Origin: Hoeflea_A sp965249925
Lineage (GTDB): Bacteria > Pseudomonadota > Alphaproteobacteria > Rhizobiales > Rhizobiaceae
DNA length: 64,000 bases
NCBI GenBank assembly: GCA_965249925.1
Contig: OZ252260.1
Span: 4,154,001-4,218,000, forward strand
Direction: 5' to 3'
Shown here: positions 55,839 to 62,820 of the stretch, in pieces
Layout: every line of letters begins with the position of its first letter
Position numbering within the stretch: the first letter of the stretch is position 1
The notes under the pieces: model-generated
What the model was told of the DNA's origin: nothing
The model's database searches: none
What the model saw: only the letters and a program-made list of their open reading frames with translations
Made by a program: the position numbers and the translations under genes

Positions 55839-57734
55839 ATGGCCGGCATGGAAACCGCGAGCGGCTGGCGTGCACCGAATCCTGACGAGGCCTTGAACGA
55901 CGGCGCCGATGCGTCGCCCGGTGCGTCCAGCGCTGATACGCGACTGCCCCGGATGCGGCTCCAGACACTGTTTTCGCTGCTCGCCGGCGGCATCGTGCTG
56001 CTGTCGGTCGGCACCGTCATTGCCCTCTCCATCCTCAACACCCGCGTCAGCCTGGTGCGTAGTCTCGCCACCGAATATGACCTGATCGTCGGCGACATGA
56101 CCGGCCGCATCGAGGAACTGCTGTCGGAGATCGCCGGTAAGCACGAGGAACTCGCCGAGTGGATCGGTGACGATCCCGCGTTGCATTCCGACGATGCGCG
56201 CCTCGCCACGGCGCTGCGTGCCGCCGTCGCCGCGTCGGCGCAGACCTCGGCGCTTGCCCTGGCGCGGCCCGACGGGACCTCGGTGCGCTTCGACGGCAAG
56301 ACCGACAAGACCGTCTTCAACGACCTTCACGGCCGAGCAGATATCACCCTCGACCTGAGCAAGGCACGGGCCCGCGGCGCCGACAACCCGACGATCGGTT
56401 GGAGCGCGCCGTTCTACAGCCCGAGCCTCGGGCGCACCATCATCGTCTATAAACGGGCGGTCTGGTCGAACGGCAAGCTCGTTGGCCTGCTGCTGTCGGC
56501 AATCGACCTCGGCGGCCTCTCCAAATATGTGGCCGAGCTGTCCCGCACCGTCGGCCTCACCGTCTTCATCCTGCATGGCCGCGACCAGGTGCTCGCCCAC
56601 CCGAAGCTGAAGGGGCACGGTTTTGTCATGTCGCCGGGCCAGCCATTGCCGGCGATCGCCGACATCGACGATCCGCGACTGCAGCTGATCTGGCGCGAGG
56701 ACGGCCGCTCGGTCATCTCCCAGGAGCAGATGCGCGAGAGCCGCGGCCACTATCTGGCCGACAATGGCCGCTGGCAGGTGTTCATCTATGGCGAGGCCGA
56801 CGTCGCCGGCAACGATCCGTGGCTGGTCGGGGTGCATTTCGACGGTGCCGAACGCAGCGGCGAGGTCGGCCGCTTCTGGGTGGCGACTGTTGCCGGCCTG
56901 GTGCTGCTCGTGGTGTTGACGCTACTCGGCATGTGGCTCGGCCACAGGTTCGCCGGGCCGATGCAGCGGCTGGTCGACACCGCGGGCGCTGCCGAGCGGC
57001 TGGAATTCGACCGTATCGAGCGGCTGCCGCGCAGCCGCGTTTTCGAGATCGACCGGGCTGCCACCGCGTTCAATCGCATGATCGGCGGGTTGCAGGTGTT
57101 TCAGCGCTATGTGCCGAAACCGCTGGTCCAGAGCATCATGCGCCAGGGGCCGGGTGCGGTGCAGCCGCAGGAGCGCATCGTCACCGTGATGTTCGCTGAC
57201 ATCGTCGGCTTCACGGCGCTCGCCGAACAGCTGACGCCGCGCCAGGCGGCGGCGCTGCTGAACGCCCATTTCGAGACCCTCGGCCAATGCGTTGAGGCGA
57301 CCGGCGGCACGGTCGACAAATACATCGGCGATGGCCTGATGGCCTTTTGGGGCGCCCCGGAGCCGGTGGCCGACCACGCCGCCCGCGCCTGCCGCGCCGC
57401 GCTGGCGATAGCCGAGCGGATCGAAGCGGCCCACGTCGAGGGCGGTCCCGGTGCCGACATCCGGCTGCGCATCGGCCTGCACACCGGCCCGGTGATCGTC
57501 GGCGACATCGGCGGCGTCCATCGCATCAATTACACCGTCATCGGCGACACGGTGAACATCGCCGACAGGATCGAAAACCATGCCCGCCAGGCGATGCGCG
57601 GCCCGGTGACCATCCTCGCCTCCGACGCCACGGTAGCCGGCGCCGGCGATGGCTTCGATTTCGAAACCCTTGGCGGCTTCATGCCGACCGGCCGTTCCGG
57701 CGAAGTGGTGGTGTCGCGGTTGCTGCAGGGGTAG
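55839..57734 (+). CDS. Membrane-bound adenylate cyclase with periplasmic sensor and HAMP
   Basis: The 631-aa protein has two membrane helices (42-66 and about 346-368) enclosing a periplasmic sensor of about 280 residues (Cache-like), then a HAMP linker (370-425) and a class III cyclase domain (445-630). The two metal Asps are Asp454 in MFADIVGFT and Asp498 in DKYIGDGLM, and the Lys in DKYIGD points to ATP as substrate. YTVIGDTVNIADRIE matches the transition-state site. It should make cAMP in response to an external ligand. GAGG lies before the ATG at 55839. A large inverted repeat follows the stop. Confidence 0.93.
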   Translation: MAGMETASGWRAPNPDEALNDGADASPGASSADTRLPRMRLQTLFSLLAGGIVLLSVGTVIALSILNTRVSLVRSLATEYDLIVGDMTGRIEELLSEIAGKHEELAEWIGDDPALHSDDARLATALRAAVAASAQTSALALARPDGTSVRFDGKTDKTVFNDLHGRADITLDLSKARARGADNPTIGWSAPFYSPSLGRTIIVYKRAVWSNGKLVGLLLSAIDLGGLSKYVAELSRTVGLTVFILHGRDQVLAHPKLKGHGFVMSPGQPLPAIADIDDPRLQLIWREDGRSVISQEQMRESRGHYLADNGRWQVFIYGEADVAGNDPWLVGVHFDGAERSGEVGRFWVATVAGLVLLVVLTLLGMWLGHRFAGPMQRLVDTAGAAERLEFDRIERLPRSRVFEIDRAATAFNRMIGGLQVFQRYVPKPLVQSIMRQGPGAVQPQERIVTVMFADIVGFTALAEQLTPRQAAALLNAHFETLGQCVEATGGTVDKYIGDGLMAFWGAPEPVADHAARACRAALAIAERIEAAHVEGGPGADIRLRIGLHTGPVIVGDIGGVHRINYTVIGDTVNIADRIENHARQAMRGPVTILASDATVAGAGDGFDFETLGGFMPTGRSGEVVVSRLLQG

Positions 57735-57760
57735 GGCGGCCTTTGGCACGGCGGTGCCAG

Positions 57761-57850
57761 AAATTCGGTGACGGTTTACTTAATTCAAGCAGAGCTCTTG
57801 CCAACACCGCACAGGCCTCTGAAAGAATTAAGTAAACCGTCACCGAATTT
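57761..57850. repeat. 90-bp palindromic element with 26-bp perfect inverted repeats
   Basis: Positions 57761-57786 and 57825-57850 are perfect 26-bp inverted repeats, separated by 38 bp that contain further partial pairing (CAGAG and CTCTG). The flank GGTGCCAGAAATTCGGTGA also occurs at the edge of the insertion sequence near 62800. It lies between the converging cyclase and TetR genes, so it may double as a terminator, but its length suggests a mobile palindromic repeat. Confidence 0.85.
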
Positions 57851-57921
57851 GCAGCCGCTAGCGCCGCATTGCTGGGGTAGGCTGACTGCAAGAATAGACC
57901 AAGCCCGCAACGCAACCGGCG

Positions 57922-58482
57922 TTAAAGCAGGGCCGTTGCCAGCAGCGTTTCGGCCGCCGCCCTGGCGTCGCCGGCCGGGTCGGCCTCGTGACCGAGATGG
58001 GCGGTGACGATCGCCCCTTCCTTGAGCAGCAGCAACTGCCGCGCCAGCGCCGCCGGATCGGCCGCGCCGGCCTCCGCTGCGATCCTTTTCGTCTCCAGAA
58101 ACAGCAGCCGCTTGTGTTCTGCGGCCTGCGCATGAATGGGGTGGCCGGGATCTGGATACTCCGATGACGCCTTGATGAACATGCAGGATCGGAAGCCGGT
58201 TTCATCGAACCATTCGCCGAGCGCGTCGAACATCGCCAACAGCTGGGCGCGGGGCGGTCCGGCGTCCCGCATCCGCCGGAACAGCCAGCCGCGAAAATTC
58301 TCATCGCGCAGCCGCAGCACCGCCAGGATCAGCTCCTCCTTGCTGCGGAAGTGCTTGAACATGGTGGTCTTCGAGATTCCCGTTTCGGCCGCCAAAAGAT
58401 CCATGCCGGTGGCGTGAAAGCCGTCGCGGTAGAAAATCTCAAGCGCTTTTCGGACCAGTTCGTCACGCTTGCTCGGGCGCAT
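57922..58482 (-). CDS. TetR-family regulator of the DUF1348/cysteine-hydrolase operon
   Basis: A 186-aa TetR protein: helix-turn-helix DELVRKALEIFYRDGFHATG, AAETGISKTTMFKHFRSKEE, and a C-terminal half with FRSCMFIKASSEYPDP typical of one common subgroup. The ATG at 58482 has AAGGAG; an upstream in-frame codon at 58503 does not. It is divergent from the gene at 58692. Three copies of a 16-bp palindrome in the gap and next to its own start strongly suggest that it controls both directions. Confidence 0.9.
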   Translation of the reverse strand: MRPSKRDELVRKALEIFYRDGFHATGMDLLAAETGISKTTMFKHFRSKEELILAVLRLRDENFRGWLFRRMRDAGPPRAQLLAMFDALGEWFDETGFRSCMFIKASSEYPDPGHPIHAQAAEHKRLLFLETKRIAAEAGAADPAALARQLLLLKEGAIVTAHLGHEADPAGDARAAAETLLATALL

Positions 58483-58496
58483 ATCGGCTCCTTGAG

Positions 58497-58512
58497 TGAA
58501 CAAATCAGTACA
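58497..58512. promoter_or_regulatory. TetR operator copy 1, next to the regulator's own start
   Basis: TGAACAAATCAGTACA agrees with the perfect palindrome at 58662 in 13 of 16 positions. It lies 15 bp before the TetR start. Confidence 0.5.
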
Positions 58513-58627
58513 TAATGCACAGTTGTCTTATCGACAAGTGAGAAAAAATAATTCCATGAAAATTAGATACTTAAGCCAAAGCCGCCTATTGAAGAATGCT
58601 CTAAATGCGATTTTTCGGTTGCATTAC

Positions 58628-58643
58628 TGTACCGATCTGTTAA
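58628..58643. promoter_or_regulatory. TetR operator copy 2
   Basis: TGTACCGATCTGTTAA agrees with the palindrome at 58662 in 13 of 16 positions, 34 bp from it. Confidence 0.45.
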
Positions 58644-58661
58644 GAAATGGCTAATTCAAAC

Positions 58662-58677
58662 TGAACAGATCTGTTCA
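58662..58677. promoter_or_regulatory. TetR operator copy 3, perfect 16-bp palindrome
   Basis: TGAACAGATCTGTTCA is a perfect palindrome 15 bp before the DUF1348 start, overlapping the likely promoter or leader. It is the best of the three sites. Confidence 0.65.
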
Positions 58678-58691
58678 TTTAGGAGATCCCG

Positions 58692-59156
58692 ATGAGCCGC
58701 CCCCCGCTTCCACCCTTTGACGCCGCGACGGCCGCCATCAAGGTGCGTGCTGCCGAAGATGCCTGGAACAGTCGCGACCCTGTCCGCGTCGCAGCGGCGT
58801 ACACGCCGGACACACGCTGGCGCAACCGCGTCGAATTCCTGCATGGCCGGGTCGAGGTCGAAGCGTTCCTCACCCGGAAATGGCGGGCCGAGCTTGATTA
58901 CAGGCTGATCAAGGAACTGTGGACCTTCGGGGGCGCTCGCATTGCCGTTCGCTTCGCCTACGAGGCGCGGCGCCCCAACGGCCATTGGTTCCGCGCCTAC
59001 GGCAACGAGAACTGGGAGTTTTCCGATGACGGGCTGATGGCGGTGCGCCGCGCCTCGATCAACGATCTGCCGATTGCCGAGAGTGACCGCCTGTTCCGCT
59101 GGCCGCTTGGACCGAGGCCTGAGGACCACCCGGGCCTGACTGAACTCGGCCTGTGA
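58692..59156 (+). CDS. DUF1348 (NTF2-like) protein
   Basis: The 154-aa protein matches DUF1348, a small NTF2-fold family: AAEDAWNSRDPVRVAAAYTP, then TRWRNRVEFLHGRVEVEAFL and NGHWFRAYGNENWEF, RRASINDLPI and a C-terminal FRWPLGPRP. No catalytic role is established. The ATG follows AGGAGA. It is the first gene behind the perfect palindrome and the TetR gene, and is followed 77 bp later by the exported cysteine hydrolase, so it is probably in one operon with it. Confidence 0.88.
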   Translation: MSRPPLPPFDAATAAIKVRAAEDAWNSRDPVRVAAAYTPDTRWRNRVEFLHGRVEVEAFLTRKWRAELDYRLIKELWTFGGARIAVRFAYEARRPNGHWFRAYGNENWEFSDDGLMAVRRASINDLPIAESDRLFRWPLGPRPEDHPGLTELGL

Positions 59157-59233
59157 GCCCGGCACAACCGGCTGTGCCCGGAAGCAGCAGCCCAACGGCC
59201 CACCCGGGCCAGACACCACCGAAGGAGAGACCG

Positions 59234-60073
59234 ATGAAATCCTGTTGCCATCACCATCACGCCGACGCGCAGCGCGATACCGCCCTCGACCGCCGCCACT
59301 TCCTCGCCGCAGGCGCCGCCGGTGCCGCGGTCGCCCTCGGCGTTGCCGCCGGCGGCGCCGAGGCGGCCGACAATCCGGCCTATGCCGAACCGGCCGAGCC
59401 GGCGCTGCTGCCGTCCACCATGACACTGGAGAACGGTCGCGCGGCGCTCGTCGTCGTCGATCCGCAAATCGATTTCCTCAGCCCCGACGGGGTGACCTGG
59501 GGTGTTGTCGGCGAGAGTGTCACCGAACACGACGTGGTCGCCAATCTCGCTCGCCTGTTCGGCGCCGCCAAGGCCGTCGACATGCCGGTGGTGATCTCGC
59601 CGCATTACTATTACCCGCACGACCACCGTTGGCGTTTCGAGGGCGCCCTCGAGAAGGTCATGCATTCGATCGGCATGTTCGACCGTCCCGGTCCGCTCGA
59701 TGTCGAGGGACTTAGCGGCTCCGGCGCCGACTTCATGGCCGAGTACAAGGACTATATCTTCGACGGCAGCACGATCATCGCCTCGCCGCACAAGCTCTAC
59801 GGCCCCGAGCAGAACGACGCCGGCCTGCAGCTGCGCAAGCTGCGGGTCGACCAGATCATCCTGGCCGGCATGTCGGCCAATCTCTGTGTCGAGAGCCACA
59901 TGCGCGAGTTCATCGAGCAGGGCTTCGAGGTCGCCGTCGTGACGGACGCCACCGCCGGGGCCAAATTGCCCGAGGGCGACGGCTATCTCGCCGCGCTGAT
60001 CAACTTCCGCATGATTGCCAACGCCGTCTGGTCCACCAAGGAAACGGTGCGGCGCATCCAGACTCTCGGCTGA
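59234..60073 (+). CDS. Tat-exported isochorismatase-family cysteine hydrolase
   Basis: The 279-aa protein begins with a His-rich stretch and a twin-arginine signal (DRRHFLAAGAAGAAVALGVA). The mature part is an isochorismatase-like hydrolase: Asp76 in VVVDPQIDF, Lys187 in SPHKLYG and the nucleophile Cys218 in AGMSANLCVESH. Such enzymes cleave amides (nicotinamide, N-carbamoyl compounds) or isochorismate; export to the periplasm is unusual for them. AAGGAG precedes the ATG at 59234; the frame is open back to 59153 but that would bury the signal. It is the middle gene of the TetR-controlled operon. Confidence 0.88.
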   Translation: MKSCCHHHHADAQRDTALDRRHFLAAGAAGAAVALGVAAGGAEAADNPAYAEPAEPALLPSTMTLENGRAALVVVDPQIDFLSPDGVTWGVVGESVTEHDVVANLARLFGAAKAVDMPVVISPHYYYPHDHRWRFEGALEKVMHSIGMFDRPGPLDVEGLSGSGADFMAEYKDYIFDGSTIIASPHKLYGPEQNDAGLQLRKLRVDQIILAGMSANLCVESHMREFIEQGFEVAVVTDATAGAKLPEGDGYLAALINFRMIANAVWSTKETVRRIQTLG

Positions 60074-60085
60074 CCGTCGATCCCC

Positions 60086-60105
60086 GCGGCCGGGAAACCG
60101 GCCGC
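60086..60105 (+). terminator. GC hairpin after the cysteine hydrolase gene
   Basis: GCGGCCGG pairs perfectly with CCGGCCGC across a GAAA loop, followed by TTCCTC. It lies 13 bp after the stop and may reduce transcription into the YHS gene. Confidence 0.5.
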
Positions 60106-60222
60106 TTCCTCAATCCACGACTCCCGCCTTCGCCGGCCAACCGTGCCGGCGGTCCCCGCCGTGCGCCCGCTGCGCAGGCACCAGCAACCGCCCGAAAAAG
60201 GGCAGACAAAAGGAAGACTGAA

Positions 60223-60726
60223 ATGACCACCATCAAGACACTGATCGCCGCGGCGACCGTCATCGGCACGCTTGCGACGGCGCCCGCCGCGTTTGCCATC
60301 GACGAGTACAACGTGTCCAAGGGCACCACCGTTGACGGCGCCGGGGTCGCCTTCCGCGGCAACGACCTCGTCGCCTTCCTGACCGGTCTCGGCATCGTGC
60401 CCGGCCAGGCCCGCCACACCCATCTGCATGACGGCGTCGCCTACTACTTCGCCTCCGCCGAGGCAAAGCAGCTTTTCGCCTCAGCGCCAGAGCAATATCT
60501 GCCGCAATATGGCGGCTACTGCACCTTCGGCGTCGCCGTCGGCAAGAAGCTCGACGGCAGCCCCCGCTTCGCCGATATCGTTGACGGCAAGCTGTATGTG
60601 TTTCTGAACGCCGCGGTGTTGCGCAAATACCAGGAAGACAAGGCCGGCGTACTGGCGCGGGCGGCCCAGAACTGGCCAGCCATGCACCACGTCGCCGTCG
60701 CCGAAGTCAACGGATCCGGCAGCTGA
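60223..60726 (+). CDS. Exported YHS-domain protein
   Basis: The 167-aa protein has a Sec signal peptide (IKTLIAAATVIGTLATAPAAFA) and a YHS domain (HDGVAYYFASAEAKQLFASAPEQYLPQYGGYC). YHS domains are small modules often linked with metal handling, in copper ATPases and similar proteins. AAGGA precedes the ATG at 60223. It follows the exported hydrolase by 149 bp, including a hairpin, so it is likely the third gene of the TetR-controlled group, and both proteins should be periplasmic. Confidence 0.87.
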   Translation: MTTIKTLIAAATVIGTLATAPAAFAIDEYNVSKGTTVDGAGVAFRGNDLVAFLTGLGIVPGQARHTHLHDGVAYYFASAEAKQLFASAPEQYLPQYGGYCTFGVAVGKKLDGSPRFADIVDGKLYVFLNAAVLRKYQEDKAGVLARAAQNWPAMHHVAVAEVNGSGS

Positions 60727-60736
60727 TCGATCCTGC

Positions 60737-60768
60737 TCGGGTAGGTGCCTGGCGATGCGCCTGCCCGA
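60737..60768 (+). terminator. Hairpin after the YHS gene
   Basis: TCGGGTAGGTGC pairs with GCGCCTGCCCGA over 12 bp (two G-T pairs) with an 8-base loop, 10 bp after the stop, followed by a pyrimidine-rich stretch. It probably ends the operon before the FNR-box promoter. Confidence 0.55.
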
Positions 60769-60806
60769 CTCCCAATCCTTGCCCGTGCTCTAGGCAGACC
60801 CGAGAA

Positions 60807-60820
60807 TTGACCTCCATCAA
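60807..60820. promoter_or_regulatory. FNR/FixK-type box upstream of the second CBS gene
   Basis: TTGACCTCCATCAA matches TTGAT-N4-ATCAA in 9 of 10 fixed positions. It is centred about 88 bp before the ATG at 60902, close to the distance found for the first CBS gene. Confidence 0.65.
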
Positions 60821-60901
60821 CGAACCGGCGCTTTCGAGCGTCTATGCGTACGCGATACTAGGACGGTCGCAGGTAAGGCGACCAAATGGAGGAGGACAGC
60901 T

Positions 60902-61315
60902 ATGTCGTTGAAGATCGCGGAGTTGATGGCCAAGCGGGTGATCACCGCCCAGCCGCATCACACGGTCGGCCACCTGCGCGACATGATGGAGCGCAATCGG
61001 ATCCACGCGGTGCCGATCGTCGGGCCGGACAACGAGCCGCTCGGCATCGTGACCTCCACCGACCTGGCGCGCCGCCTCAAGGACACCACCCCGGTCAGCC
61101 GCATGATGACCCGAGACATCACCGCGGTGCCGGCCTATAACGACGTCAGCATCGCCGCGCGCATCATGCGCAAGCACGCCATCCATCATGTGGTGGTGAC
61201 TCATGAGAAGCGGGTGGTCGGCATCATCAGCTCCTTCGACCTGTTAAAACTCATCGACAACCGCCGCTTCACGGTCAAGAATGCGCCGACGCCGAAAAAG
61301 AAGGCGCGCCGCTGA
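60902..61315 (+). CDS. Tandem CBS-domain protein (second copy)
   Basis: The 137-aa protein is again a pair of CBS domains (IAELMAKRVITAQPHHTVGH to GIVTSTDLARRL, then SRMMTRDITAVPAYNDVS to GIISSFDLLKLI) ending in a basic tail, PTPKKKARR. GGAGGAGG precedes the ATG. It shares domain plan and FNR-type control with the CBS gene at 13162, though the two differ in sequence. The DUF1349 gene begins 14 bp after its stop and is co-transcribed. It probably senses adenylates in low-oxygen conditions. Confidence 0.9.
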   Translation: MSLKIAELMAKRVITAQPHHTVGHLRDMMERNRIHAVPIVGPDNEPLGIVTSTDLARRLKDTTPVSRMMTRDITAVPAYNDVSIAARIMRKHAIHHVVVTHEKRVVGIISSFDLLKLIDNRRFTVKNAPTPKKKARR

Positions 61316-61329
61316 CCGGGAGCACAAAT

Positions 61330-61917
61330 TTGACAATCGAGCAGAGCCTGGCCGATGCCGTCTGGCACGCGGAACCGCCGGAATGGGCCCTGACGCCCGA
61401 GGCGCTGACGCTGCGCACCGGCAACGAGACCGACTTCTGGCAGGACACGTTCTACGGCTTTCGTCGCGACGACGGCCATTTGCTGAGCATCGCCGCACCG
61501 CCGACATTCACCGCGACAATCACGTTCGACGGCGACTATCGGGTTCTCTACGACCAGGCCGGCCTGATGCTGCGCTGTGATGCCGGCCACTGGATCAAAG
61601 CCGGCATCGAGTTCTCCGACGGCCTGCTGCTGTTCTCCACCGTGGTGACCCGCGACGGACGCTCCGACTGGTCTGTGACCGCGGCCCCGGACGGTCTCGC
61701 CGCCCACACCGTGCGCCTGACGCGCATCGGCGCCGCCGTTCTGGTGCATCACCAGGTGGCCGACGGCGGCTGGCGCCTCATGCGTGTCGCCGATTTTCCC
61801 GATGCGCCCGCCCGGATCGGCCCCATGGCCTGCTCCCCACAGCGCGGCGGCTTTGAAGCCCGCTTTACCGAATTCGCCATCGGCCCGCCGATCGACAAGC
61901 CGTTGCATGCGGATTGA
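61330..61917 (+). CDS. DUF1349 protein
   Basis: The 195-aa protein fits DUF1349, a concanavalin-like beta-sandwich family: FWQDTFYGFRRDDGHLLS, then YDQAGLMLRCDAGHWIKAGIEF and a C-terminal GFEARFTEFAIGPPID. The yeast relative was named a regulator of enolase, but the bacterial role is unknown. The start is a TTG at 61330 behind GGGAG. It lies 14 bp after the CBS gene and so shares the FNR-type promoter. Confidence 0.88.
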   Translation: MTIEQSLADAVWHAEPPEWALTPEALTLRTGNETDFWQDTFYGFRRDDGHLLSIAAPPTFTATITFDGDYRVLYDQAGLMLRCDAGHWIKAGIEFSDGLLLFSTVVTRDGRSDWSVTAAPDGLAAHTVRLTRIGAAVLVHHQVADGGWRLMRVADFPDAPARIGPMACSPQRGGFEARFTEFAIGPPIDKPLHAD

Positions 61918-62006
61918 TCTCGCTGCCACCTTTCTGATCTAGCCGGCGCATTGAAAGCGACCCTCTTGTAGTCTATTGTCATACAGAATCAGGAAAGGAG
62001 GCAGTC

Positions 62007-62273
62007 ATGGCCAATCTTGCTCCGGTCAGCGTTCGGGTATCGGCGCGCGAGCGCGCATTGCTGGAAGCTGCCGCAGACCAGGCCAGCACCAATCTGAGCG
62101 ACTTTATTCGCCGAAAGGCGGTCGAAGCCGCAGAGACCGATCTGTTTTTTACCGAGACGGTCACCATTCCTGCCGACAATTGGGAGAAGTTCGAGGCCTG
62201 GTCACAAGCACCAGCGAAGGCGGTCCCCGGTCTTGAGGACCTCGCCAAGACACGCCCCGCATGGCAAGACTGA
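62007..62273 (+). CDS. DUF1778 antitoxin (TacA-like)
   Basis: The 88-aa protein has an N-terminal ribbon-helix-helix (APVSVRVSARERALLEAAAD, ASTNLSDFIRRKAVEAA) and a C-terminal tail that should wrap the toxin (TIPADNWEKFEAW). This is the DUF1778 antitoxin of TacAT-type modules, which represses its own promoter and blocks the acetyltransferase toxin. AAAGGAGG precedes the ATG. It overlaps the toxin gene by 13 bp. TTGTA...TACAG at 61966-61987 could be its operator. Confidence 0.92.
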   Translation: MANLAPVSVRVSARERALLEAAADQASTNLSDFIRRKAVEAAETDLFFTETVTIPADNWEKFEAWSQAPAKAVPGLEDLAKTRPAWQD

Positions 62274-62773
62274 ACCCGCCCGGCCCGCTCCGGGACGACC
62301 ATACGATCGACGATTTCGACTGCGGCCGTGAGTCAATGAATAACTGGTTTCGTCGCCACGCGCGTCGCAACCAGGCCCAAAACATCTCGCGCACCACGGT
62401 ATTCACGGAAGCCGGCGCCGGCGCTGTCGTGGGTTACGTTACCCTGGCCGCCGGTCAGATCGAACGCGAACATCTGCCCAAACCCGCACGGCGCAACCGC
62501 CCCGAGGCGATTCCGGTGATCCTGCTCGGCCAACTGGCAGTGGATCGTCGGTTTCAGGGGCAAGGTTTTGCAAAACAGTTGCTCTTCTACGCTTTGAAGA
62601 CCTGCCTGGTGCTTTCCCGGGACATTGGCTGCTTCGGTGTGATCACGCATCCGTTGGACGACGCTGTACGGGCTTTCTACGGCCGGTTCGGTTTCGTCGA
62701 TTTGCCCGGTGATCCGCGCCGCGCAATGATCGTCCGCATCGTCGACCTTGAGGCCAGTGGTTTCGCACTGTGA
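62261..62773 (+). CDS. GNAT acetyltransferase toxin (TacT-like)
   Basis: The 170-aa GNAT protein shows the acetyl-CoA loop GQLAVDRRFQGQGFAKQLL and the catalytic-region tyrosine in VRAFYGRFGFV, together with FDCGRESMNNWFRRHARRN, which is characteristic of TacT-type toxins. These acetylate the amino group of aminoacyl-tRNA and stop translation. Its ATG lies inside the antitoxin gene (13-bp overlap), as usual for these pairs. It stands immediately beside the insertion sequence. Confidence 0.92.
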   Translation: MARLNPPGPLRDDHTIDDFDCGRESMNNWFRRHARRNQAQNISRTTVFTEAGAGAVVGYVTLAAGQIEREHLPKPARRNRPEAIPVILLGQLAVDRRFQGQGFAKQLLFYALKTCLVLSRDIGCFGVITHPLDDAVRAFYGRFGFVDLPGDPRRAMIVRIVDLEASGFAL

Positions 62774-62795
62774 CACCCATCGGCCCGCGGATTGA

Positions 62796-62820
62796 GGCAG
62801 TGCCAGAAATTCGGTGATGG
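62796..62820. repeat. Partial copy of the 57.75-kb palindromic element at the IS edge
   Basis: This 25-bp stretch agrees with 57750-57774 in 23 of 25 positions, and the similarity stops at 62821. It looks like the left part of a second palindromic repeat interrupted by the insertion sequence. Confidence 0.7.
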
